From Candidatus Thorarchaeota archaeon (GTDB lineage Archaea > Asgardarchaeota > Thorarchaeia > Thorarchaeales > Thorarchaeaceae), in assembly GCA_018238825.1 (NCBI GenBank), contig JABCSP010000115.1, forward strand, positions 1-7,039: 7,039 nucleotides of DNA, in the 5' to 3' direction. Positions within the stretch are counted from its first letter, which is position 1. The number at the start of each line of letters is the position of its first letter. The position numbers and the translations under genes are program-made. Below, piece after piece: positions 1-4,963 of the stretch. The notes beneath the pieces are model-generated. The model was given only the letters and a program-made list of their open reading frames with translations, did not search any database and was not told the origin of the DNA.

Positions 1-1
1 T

Positions 2-391
2 GTCTACGCCCATGAATACTACAACGATATTGATGAAGTCAAACTTGGAGTCAAGATTAATGATGGTGCTTGGACAAACTACACGATTACAGCAAACGTC
101 TTTGATTCATCCGAACTTGATCTTGAGAACTTCTTCCATGAGATTGGACCTCAAGCTGATGGAACAAACATAACTGTGAAAGCCTATGTGTATTCACTAT
201 CAGAATGGTCTAGTGGTTTAGAGATGGTGATACCAGTTCGTGATTCAATTGGATCTATCATCACAACAACTACAACAACTACAACTACACCACCTGATGG
301 GCTTGCTCAATTGATTGCTGATCTGCTACCTTACATTGCAATGGCAATTGTAGCTGCAATAGCTGGAATTTGCTACAAGAAACGCAGTTAG
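2..391 (+). CDS. C-terminal part of a membrane-anchored cell-surface protein (5' end outside window)
   Basis: The frame is open from the left edge to the TAG at 389-391, giving 129 residues of a longer protein. A GTG at 176 is only an internal valine codon, because open frame with protein-like sequence continues upstream of it. Residues 1-85 look like a beta-rich extracellular domain (alternating hydrophobic strands, Ig/Fn3-like in style; the fold is inferred). Two N-glycosylation sequons are visible, N26-Y-T and N56-I-T. Nine consecutive threonines (88-96) and two prolines form a spacer, followed by one hydrophobic helix at about 103-124 and the tail YKKRS. This order (ectodomain, Thr linker, helix, basic tail) is typical of archaeal surface proteins anchored by the C-terminus with the bulk outside the cell. 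The ligand or role cannot be read from this fragment. A strong terminator-like hairpin follows. Confidence 0.85.
   Translation, partial: VYAHEYYNDIDEVKLGVKINDGAWTNYTITANVFDSSELDLENFFHEIGPQADGTNITVKAYVYSLSEWSSGLEMVIPVRDSIGSIITTTTTTTTTPPDGLAQLIADLLPYIAMAIVAAIAGICYKKRS
263..289 (+). repeat. Threonine-codon repeat (ACA/ACT)9
   Basis: Nine in-frame ACA or ACT codons form a low-complexity tract, including two copies of the 9-bp unit ACAACAACT. It encodes the Thr linker between the ectodomain and membrane helix of the surface protein. Such linkers are commonly O-glycosylated in archaeal surface proteins. The near-perfect repetition could allow length change by slippage in steps of three bases (inference). 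Confidence 0.8.
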
Positions 392-419
392 GAATCCTAA
401 GAATTTGAAGAATATAGTT

Positions 420-451
420 GGGTCCGAATATGGACCCTTCTCTCTTTTTTT
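420..451 (+). terminator. Hairpin plus T-tract terminator of the surface-protein gene
   Basis: GGGTCC (420-425) and GGACCC (432-437) pair perfectly around the 6-base spacer GAATAT. A pyrimidine run follows, ending in seven T (445-451). It lies 28 bp after the surface-protein stop and just before the stop of the convergent TPR gene. The T-tract is on the correct side only for rightward transcription. In archaea the T-tract is usually the main termination signal, and a hairpin as clean as this is less usual. Confidence 0.7.
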
Positions 452-453
452 AA

Positions 454-1044
454 CTAAGAGCGTTCAGCCATTTGAGCGAATTTCTCGCAACTGTCAGCAT
501 CCTGCATTTCGCCACGTTTTGAATGAAGACCTGCAGCAATTCGATATGCTCTAGCAACTGCTGCCCATTGTTCTTGCGCATCCAGGCAGAGAGCTAATGC
601 TTTCCAGGTTTCAGGATTTCCTGAATCGTGTTTGAGAGCTTCATTATATGCATCGATTGCTTCTTGGATTTTAAGCAAACTCTCTAGAGCTCTTGCTTTC
701 TTTGTCCAGATCTCACCACTATCAGGAATCACTTTTAATCCTGCGTCTGCAATAGTATTTGCTGTTTCAAATTCACCAAGCGTAAGATATGCCTCTGCCT
801 TGTTAGAGTGACCTCGGTAGTCTTTAGGTGCAATTGATATCGCCAGATCGAATACAATGATTGCATCACTCTGCTCACCAATGTGAATATGGGCCAAGCC
901 CATTTCATGAAGAATATCCAGATTATCAGGTTGATGTTCGAGAACCTTTTGAAAAGCCTCAATGGCCTTCTTGTTCATCCCTTGTAGTCGAAAGGATCTT
1001 GCCTTTGTAATCAACTCATCAACTGAGAGCCCATCTAGAGACAT
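454..1044 (-). CDS. TPR-repeat protein, 196 residues
   Basis: The protein is almost entirely tetratricopeptide repeats in an exact 34-residue register: units at 8-41, 42-75, 76-109, 110-143 and 144-177, then a helical tail to 196. Each unit shows the TPR pattern (small or aromatic residue, Gly or Ala at position 8, Ala near 20, and a Pro/Asp-Asn turn such as QPDN or APKD at the end). TPR arrays are protein-protein interaction scaffolds; no catalytic motif is visible and the partner is unknown. No signal peptide or membrane helix is seen, so it is probably cytoplasmic. The ATG at 1042-1044 is the natural start, just ahead of the first repeat. No good Shine-Dalgarno precedes it, and a TATA-like box sits about 25 bp upstream, so the mRNA may be leaderless. 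It is convergent with the surface-protein gene and divergent from the membrane-protein gene. Confidence 0.9.
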   Translation of the reverse strand: MSLDGLSVDELITKARSFRLQGMNKKAIEAFQKVLEHQPDNLDILHEMGLAHIHIGEQSDAIIVFDLAISIAPKDYRGHSNKAEAYLTLGEFETANTIADAGLKVIPDSGEIWTKKARALESLLKIQEAIDAYNEALKHDSGNPETWKALALCLDAQEQWAAVARAYRIAAGLHSKRGEMQDADSCEKFAQMAERS

Positions 1045-1067
1045 AGTAACTTCTGCTCACAAATTAG

Positions 1068-1073
1068 TTTTAA
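1068..1073 (-). promoter_or_regulatory. Candidate TATA box of the TPR gene
   Basis: Read leftward, the sequence is GATTAAAACT, centred about 25 bp before the ATG at 1044. That spacing would start transcription at or near the start codon, fitting a leaderless mRNA. The match to the archaeal TATA consensus is only partial. Confidence 0.25.
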
Positions 1074-1108
1074 TCATTGTTCTGTCGGATACCAGTTTCT
1101 TGATGATG

Positions 1109-1116
1109 TTATATAG
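1109..1116 (+). promoter_or_regulatory. Candidate TATA box of the membrane-protein/MazG-like unit
   Basis: TTATATAG is the best TATA-like octamer in the 156-bp divergent region (1045-1200). The usual 25-bp spacing predicts a transcript start near 1140 and a leader of about 60 nt. A ribosome binding site (GTGAGG, 1187-1192) lies 8 nt before the ATG at 1201. The rest of this region shows nothing else I can name. Confidence 0.4.
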
Positions 1117-1200
1117 CAGAATAGCCAAGTTCTATCAGACAACAAGGATTTTAACGAGGTCGGTCTCAAATCAGTCCACTCGAATAGTGAGGAAATACGA

Positions 1201-1770
1201 ATGAATAATGCTGATGATGACACATTCTTCGAAGATGAGGACGCAGATGAAACTTTGTCCGCTGAGGATATTGCAGAGGATGAAGAAGAAGAAGAAAGAA
1301 TCCTAGAAGAAATTGTGGACATTGCTGAAATCCCGACATATGATACAGAGCCTGGCGAGAAGCTTGCAAAATTCCTTGCAGATCCCTGGCCACTGCCTGT
1401 ATTCATTATCACATTGATTGGCATTGCGATTATTCTGTTTACTCCTCCAACAATCTGGGCTCCAAACCGTTATATGATACTCGGAGTTTATTTCCTCGTA
1501 ATAGCTGCCTTTGTAGGCATTGTTTTCTCATTGAAAACTTGGACACAAGCAGGTACTCACCGATTGAGATGGGCTGGTCCTGCGAATATCATCGTTATAG
1601 GTCTCAGCCTTGTCATTGGTACTATTGATACAATAAGTTGGATACTAACAGGTTTGGGTCTATTTCCTGTACTGGATTCACCACTACTACTCTTGTGTTT
1701 CATGCTAGTGTTCTTCTCAATGTATATGCTCTGGATGATTCAGAAGAGTCTTGACCCTGAACCACGCTAA
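1201..1770 (+). CDS. Four-helix membrane protein with acidic N-terminal region, function unknown
   Basis: I do not recognise a family. The first 50 residues carry 24 Asp/Glu and a single basic residue, including the run DEEEEE. Four hydrophobic segments follow at about 64-82, 91-111, 127-150 and 159-181, with a short polar tail (QKSLDPEPR). Basic residues lie between helices 2 and 3 (K112, H120, R121, R123). With an even helix number and an acidic leader, both ends are probably on the same side, likely the cytoplasm (inference). No cofactor or catalytic motif is evident. The ATG at 1201 has GTGAGG 8 nt upstream. The stop is only 6-15 bp before the MazG-like gene, so the two are probably co-transcribed. 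The acidic leader could be disordered or bind a basic or metal partner. Confidence 0.85.
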   Translation: MNNADDDTFFEDEDADETLSAEDIAEDEEEEERILEEIVDIAEIPTYDTEPGEKLAKFLADPWPLPVFIITLIGIAIILFTPPTIWAPNRYMILGVYFLVIAAFVGIVFSLKTWTQAGTHRLRWAGPANIIVIGLSLVIGTIDTISWILTGLGLFPVLDSPLLLLCFMLVFFSMYMLWMIQKSLDPEPR

Positions 1771-1774
1771 GCAA

Positions 1775-1780
1775 GGGTGG
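1775..1780 (+). promoter_or_regulatory. Ribosome binding site favouring the GTG at 1786
   Basis: GGGTGG lies 5 nt before the GTG at 1786 and overlaps the GTG at 1777. It can serve only the downstream start, so the MazG-like protein probably begins at 1786, 15 bp after the membrane-protein stop. Confidence 0.45.
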
Positions 1781-2157
1781 ATTTTGTGGGAGAATATCCA
1801 CACACTCTTGCAGAACTTCTTGAGATTGTGAGAGAATTCGTAAAAGAGCGTGACTGGGATCAGTACAATCTTCCTTTGAATCTAGCAATCTCTACGTCTA
1901 TTGAAGTTGGAGAACTTCTAGAGCTATTCCAGTGGAAGACACATGAAGAAATTGAAGAGGCTCTAAAAGAAGATGATTTTCGTGAAGCGCTTGCATCTGA
2001 GATAGCTGATGTTCTAGTCTATCTTCTCAGAGTTGCCGATACTACAGGTATCGACCCTGCAAAAGCTGTAGTTGAGAAAATGAAGCGGAATCGAGAAAAG
2101 TATCCAATTGATTATTGGGAAGGCAGAGCTCCAAATAGGTTCAATCGTCCTGAGTGA
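1777..2157 (+). CDS. MazG-like nucleotide pyrophosphohydrolase, dCTP-pyrophosphatase (DCTPP1/RS21-C6) type
   Basis: This is a small all-alpha NTP pyrophosphatase that would hydrolyse a (d)NTP to the NMP and pyrophosphate, cleaning the nucleotide pool. The metal-binding signature is intact: E43-V-G-E46 on one helix and E75-I-A-D78 on the next. Other family marks are ERDW (24-27), FQWK (51-54), and the KMKRNREKYP segment (101-110) with the conserved Asn105 and Tyr109. The order and spacing closely recall human DCTPP1 from memory. At 126 residues it has the usual length of a single-domain member. The substrate is likely dCTP or a modified pyrimidine dNTP by similarity, not proven. The GTG at 1777 has no spaced ribosome site. 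A second GTG at 1786 has GGGTGG 5 nt upstream and is a better start (123 residues). The 3' end overlaps the convergent nitrilase gene by 17 bp. Confidence 0.9.
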   Translation: MDFVGEYPHTLAELLEIVREFVKERDWDQYNLPLNLAISTSIEVGELLELFQWKTHEEIEEALKEDDFREALASEIADVLVYLLRVADTTGIDPAKAVVEKMKRNREKYPIDYWEGRAPNRFNRPE

Positions 2158-2950
2158 TTTGAGTGTAAAGACCTGGACGTCGATCTGCGAAAATATCATT
2201 TCGTGCAGTGATTGATTTATCATCAGCAAGTATAGGGTCTATTGTTACTGATGAAACTCCAATTTCTCCATTACTCATTTTACACAAACGGTTGCCCTTG
2301 ATATCAGTAATTTGAGAAAGACCTGAAAACTTCACTCCACGTTCAGTTCCAATTCTGTTTGCAGTAGCAGTGAAAACTCGATTCTCAATAGATCTGGTAA
2401 TCATGGCGTCTTGGCAATATGGAAGAACAAGATTAGCTGGGTGTAGAATAGCTTGTGCGCCTTTCAAGGCTAACACTCTAGCCATCTCTGGAAAAATCCA
2501 GTCAAAACAAATCATGACTCCAAAATGATATCCCCTGTACTCAATGACTGGAGGTTCATCTTGACCAGCTTTGAACCAATTAGCTTCATCCAGAAAGAGA
2601 TGGATTTTACGGTAGGTGATAATGTGTTCACCATCTCCGAAAACTGCTGCTGAATTGTAGAGATCCTCCTTTGCACGTTCACAGATTCCTGCAACTGCCA
2701 ACCGACCACTGCTTGACCATTCAAGAAGTTCTCTGGAAAATGGCCCTTCTGGAATTGATTCTGCAGAATCAGTTGCTTCACTAATGTCCTTGAATACATA
2801 ACCTGAATTACATAGCTCTGGAAGAACCAGGACCTCTACGTCCGTCTTTTCCGCTTCAGCCAGTATCGATTTCACTCTAGCTAGATTTTGCTTTATATCG
2901 CAGATCTGAGGGTCCATTTGTCCTACTGCTAATTTCAAGTGATGACTCAC
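2141..2950 (-). CDS. Nitrilase-superfamily carbon-nitrogen hydrolase
   Basis: The enzyme cleaves a C-N bond in an amide or nitrile. The Glu-Lys-Cys triad is complete: E45 in LPELCNSGY, K115 in YRKIHLF and C148 in MICFDWIFPE, with the second conserved glutamate E122 in LDEANWF. Other family marks are HPANLVLPY (170-178), ENRVFTATANRIGTERG (189-205) and the C-terminal NDIFADRRP (251-259). These closely recall the archaeal PH0642 and Pyrococcus aliphatic nitrilase group from memory. Length (about 265) is normal for a single-domain member, which usually forms dimers or larger rings. The longest reading starts at the GTG 2948-2950. A TTG at 2936-2938 has a perfect GGTGA 8 nt upstream and gives an N-terminus (MKLAVGQMDP) matching where the family starts, so I favour it. 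It is the last gene of the minus-strand operon, 43-55 bp after MTA phosphorylase. The substrate is unknown; an amidase role in methylthioadenosine or nitrogen salvage is a contextual guess. Confidence 0.93.
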   Translation of the reverse strand: MSHHLKLAVGQMDPQICDIKQNLARVKSILAEAEKTDVEVLVLPELCNSGYVFKDISEATDSAESIPEGPFSRELLEWSSSGRLAVAGICERAKEDLYNSAAVFGDGEHIITYRKIHLFLDEANWFKAGQDEPPVIEYRGYHFGVMICFDWIFPEMARVLALKGAQAILHPANLVLPYCQDAMITRSIENRVFTATANRIGTERGVKFSGLSQITDIKGNRLCKMSNGEIGVSSVTIDPILADDKSITARNDIFADRRPGLYTQITQDD

Positions 2951-2951
2951 C
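2947..2951 (-). promoter_or_regulatory. GGTGA ribosome binding site, points to a TTG start at 2938
   Basis: GGTGA on the minus strand is a canonical archaeal Shine-Dalgarno. It overlaps the GTG at 2948-2950, so it cannot serve that codon, but sits 8 nt before the TTG at 2936-2938. This moves the nitrilase start four codons inward. Confidence 0.55.
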
Positions 2952-2993
2952 GATTGTTGATGAGTATGTCTATGCTATGATTCCTTCGGTTAT

Positions 2994-3854
2994 TCAGAAT
3001 AAACCATTCTGCATTGCAGTATGGCACTCACAGCTTGCGTCTTTAGGAATATTCGAAATCATCTCGAATGTCAGGTTCCTAACACGATCAACATTCTCTG
3101 ACATTGTTTTGAGAACCATCTCATGAGTTACAGTTTCTTCTGCGTGAACATCATAGTCTGTGGGCATACTAATATTCACAAAACAGATTCCTGCCTCTCT
3201 GGCAAGTGCAGCCTCAGGATACGCAGTCATTCCGATTACTTCCCATCCTTGATTATGATAGAACATTGACTCCGCCCTTGTTGAGAATCTTGGACCGTTG
3301 ATACAGACATAGGTTCCCTTGTCATGAACTTTGTATTTCATTTTGCCTGCAGTGTCAACTACTACCCTTCTTAGTTCAGGACAGAATGGTTCTGCAAACG
3401 GAAGATGGGCAATCGTACCCCCATCAAAGAAAGTATCTTTTCGGGTTCCCATAGTTCTATCAAAGAGCTGATCTGCAATCACGAATTCTCCAAGTTTGAC
3501 TTTGGCAGGTTGGAGACTTCCAGCTGCAGCTGGGCTGATTATTCTCTTAACACCAAGAGCCTTCATCCCCCAAATATTTGCGCGGTAATTAATAGCATGG
3601 GGTGGAATGGTGTGATTGCGACCATGTCTGGATAGAAATGCGAAGGTTCGCCCTTTGACGGTTCCAAGGATAAAATTGTCTGAGGATTCTCCATAGGGTG
3701 TGAAAACCTTTACCTCGATTGGATTCTCTATGACCTTGGAATCGTAATTTCCGCTTCCCCCAAACATTCCAATTTCAATTGGAAGTAAATCCTTCAGTTC
3801 TTTGCTCTTGCTCCTGTCTATTGGAACAACAGATAGTTTAGCTTCAAATGCCAT
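2994..3854 (-). CDS. mtnP: S-methyl-5'-thioadenosine phosphorylase
   Basis: The enzyme splits methylthioadenosine with phosphate into adenine and 5-methylthioribose-1-phosphate, recycling the by-product of polyamine synthesis and other SAM reactions. The PNP/MTAP signatures run in order: GGSG (32-35) and RHGR (76-79) for phosphate, AAAGSL (109-114), NGPRFSTRAES (186-196) for the nucleoside, MTAYPEAALAREAGI (209-223), and TDYD (232-235). The TDYD aspartates mark preference for 6-aminopurines, whereas purine nucleoside phosphorylases carry Asn there. Length 286 is typical. A C-terminal Cys275-Glu-Cys277 resembles the CxC or CSC disulfide motifs known in Pyrococcus PNP and Sulfolobus MTAPII. The ATG at 3852-3854 has GAGGTT 9 nt upstream, and that site overlaps the stop of the phosphoribosyltransferase gene, so translation is probably coupled. 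Inosine-type substrates remain possible. Confidence 0.95.
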   Translation of the reverse strand: MAFEAKLSVVPIDRSKSKELKDLLPIEIGMFGGSGNYDSKVIENPIEVKVFTPYGESSDNFILGTVKGRTFAFLSRHGRNHTIPPHAINYRANIWGMKALGVKRIISPAAAGSLQPAKVKLGEFVIADQLFDRTMGTRKDTFFDGGTIAHLPFAEPFCPELRRVVVDTAGKMKYKVHDKGTYVCINGPRFSTRAESMFYHNQGWEVIGMTAYPEAALAREAGICFVNISMPTDYDVHAEETVTHEMVLKTMSENVDRVRNLTFEMISNIPKDASCECHTAMQNGLF

Positions 3855-3863
3855 TATTCATTC

Positions 3864-3869
3864 AACCTC
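3864..3869 (-). promoter_or_regulatory. Ribosome binding site of mtnP embedded in the upstream stop codon
   Basis: GAGGTT on the minus strand shares bases with the TGA of the phosphoribosyltransferase gene (TGAGGTT), and the next ATG is 9 nt on. A ribosome ending the upstream gene would sit on this site, a sign of translational coupling within the operon. Confidence 0.6.
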
Positions 3870-4533
3870 ACTCTTTCAATTTCCATACTTTGTCCAGTGG
3901 ATACACAATCTTATCTAGGAATCCCATGTGAGCTTTTATCTTTGAGAGTTGGTCATCAGCCAGCACGATATTATTGTATTCTCTAAGATGTTTCATCAGC
4001 TCTATTGTACTGAGTTCTGTGACTTTTTCACCTTCAAAGATTGTGCCAATGAGAGCAGAGAGATCTTCATAGAAATTCCAAGGCCAGATTTCCCAAGCCC
4101 AAGTCACTTCTACACCGTAGAAATCTGGAATAAATTTGGACCCTGCAATATGCATAAGTGTTGCACTCTTGACCTCTGCTGGACCGCATTCTTTCACATG
4201 CTCAACAGCCATTGTAAGGCTCTCGCCTGTATCAGTGATATCATCAACAACGAGGACTTTCTTCCCTGTCACATCCGCAGTAAGTGGACTGGTCAATTTC
4301 GCTTTACCATCCTTTGTGGCTGTAACACCCCAGTGATCTATCTTAACAGAATAGAGATCTTTGATTCCCAATAGATCACAGGCAATTCTCGCATGAACCC
4401 ACCCACCTCGAGCAATTCCAATGACAGTATCTGGTTTCCACCCAGATTTTTTCACTTTCTGTGCTGTTTGATAGGCATAGTCATAGATATCATCAAAATC
4501 AAGTACGTAGCAAAGCGGACCCTTAAGCTCCAT
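3868..4533 (-). CDS. Purine phosphoribosyltransferase (archaeal xanthine/hypoxanthine-guanine PRT-like, COG2236 type)
   Basis: A type I phosphoribosyltransferase that would join a purine base to PRPP to form the mononucleotide. Numbered from the ATG at 4531-4533 (221 residues): IARGG at 40-44, the PRPP-binding motif VLVVDDITDTG at 93-103, and the aromatic WAWEIWPW at 145-152, typical of the archaeal and Gpt-like hood that binds the base. About 60 further residues, mostly helical, extend beyond the usual end of short members. The frame is open back to a TTG at 4647, but those 38 extra residues look unlike the family and would abut the divergent gene. The ATG at 4533 has GGTGG 9 nt upstream and a TATA-like box behind it, so I chose it. 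It is the first gene of the operon with mtnP. The exact base (adenine, hypoxanthine, guanine or xanthine) cannot be fixed from sequence; from the motifs a 6-oxopurine is most likely. Confidence 0.88.
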   Translation of the reverse strand: MELKGPLCYVLDFDDIYDYAYQTAQKVKKSGWKPDTVIGIARGGWVHARIACDLLGIKDLYSVKIDHWGVTATKDGKAKLTSPLTADVTGKKVLVVDDITDTGESLTMAVEHVKECGPAEVKSATLMHIAGSKFIPDFYGVEVTWAWEIWPWNFYEDLSALIGTIFEGEKVTELSTIELMKHLREYNNIVLADDQLSKIKAHMGFLDKIVYPLDKVWKLKE

Positions 4534-4542
4534 ATTATTCAG

Positions 4543-4547
4543 CCACC
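4543..4547 (-). promoter_or_regulatory. Ribosome binding site fixing the PRT start at 4533
   Basis: GGTGG on the minus strand lies 9 nt before the ATG at 4531-4533. The alternative upstream TTG at 4647 has no such site. Confidence 0.55.
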
Positions 4548-4570
4548 AATTAGAATCCTGAAGGACATCG

Positions 4571-4576
4571 ATAAAA
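4571..4576 (-). promoter_or_regulatory. Candidate TATA box of the PRT-mtnP-nitrilase operon
   Basis: On the minus strand ACTTTTATC contains TTTTAT about 40 bp before the PRT ATG. The usual spacing predicts a transcript start near 4548, just ahead of the GGTGG site, giving a very short leader. The match is partial. Confidence 0.35.
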
Positions 4577-4610
4577 GTGTGACCCTTGATGATATTATTC
4601 CTCAACAACA

Positions 4611-4618
4611 ATAATAGG
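4611..4618 (+). promoter_or_regulatory. Candidate TATA box of the TIGR04076 gene
   Basis: ATAATAGG lies about 30 bp before the ATG at 4648. With archaeal spacing this predicts a start within a few bases of the ATG, and the absence of a Shine-Dalgarno there fits a leaderless mRNA. The consensus match is weak. Confidence 0.25.
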
Positions 4619-4647
4619 TCGCTCGTTCCCTGTAAGAATCGATTCAA

Positions 4648-4962
4648 ATGTCAAATGAAGAGAAATGTGTTGGAAAAGAACCACGTAAAGTAATTGCGCG
4701 AGTAGTGAGTCAGGAAGGTCATTGTGCAATTGGTCACAAAGTTGGCGATATCATCGAGTTTGAACACTATGGTGTGAAGGGTGATATCTGCATTAATGCT
4801 CTGTTTAGTATGCTACCTGTGGCATATGCAATGATGCATAATTCATATTTTCCATGGTCTGAAGATCATTGCAAGGAACTACATGCCTGTCCAGATCCAA
4901 AGAACCCAGTTGTCTTTGAGCTTGATAGGTCTCAACCAATGGAACGAAAAGCTACTGGTTAG
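4648..4962 (+). CDS. TIGR04076 family protein, function unknown
   Basis: A 104-residue protein recognisable as the TIGR04076 family, small proteins of archaea and anaerobic bacteria with no established function. Family marks are EGHCAIGHKVGD (23-34), GDICINALFSMLP (45-57), FPW (68-70) and ACPDPKNPVVFEL (80-92). Cysteines 26, 48 and 81 fall in the conserved blocks; C7 and C75 are extra. The spaced cysteines and His30 could bind a metal or a redox centre, but this is inference. The ATG at 4648 has no clear ribosome site and a weak TATA-like box just upstream. The gene is divergent from the purine salvage operon, and its TAG lies one base from the stop of the convergent methyltransferase gene, so no terminator fits between them. 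Confidence 0.88.
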   Translation: MSNEEKCVGKEPRKVIARVVSQEGHCAIGHKVGDIIEFEHYGVKGDICINALFSMLPVAYAMMHNSYFPWSEDHCKELHACPDPKNPVVFELDRSQPMERKATG

Positions 4963-4963
4963 A

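Noticed and set aside
735..962. Second minus-strand frame inside the TPR gene
   Set aside because: It is a shifted frame of the TPR coding region with no repeat register or family resemblance.
1098..1110. TGATGATG as a possible C box of a C/D sRNA
   Set aside because: The base before TGATGA is T rather than a purine, and no suitably spaced D box (CTGA) follows; the same applies to a similar string near 4587.
1074..1424. Minus-strand open frame rich in serine opposite the membrane-protein gene
   Set aside because: The serines are the antisense of GAT/GAA-type acidic codons in the real gene; it also crosses the divergent promoter region and has no domain features.
3949..4374. Plus-strand frame of 141 codons opposite the PRT gene
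   Set aside because: The opposite strand encodes a clear phosphoribosyltransferase with the PRPP motif; this frame has an irregular, Cys/Phe/His-rich composition and no motif.
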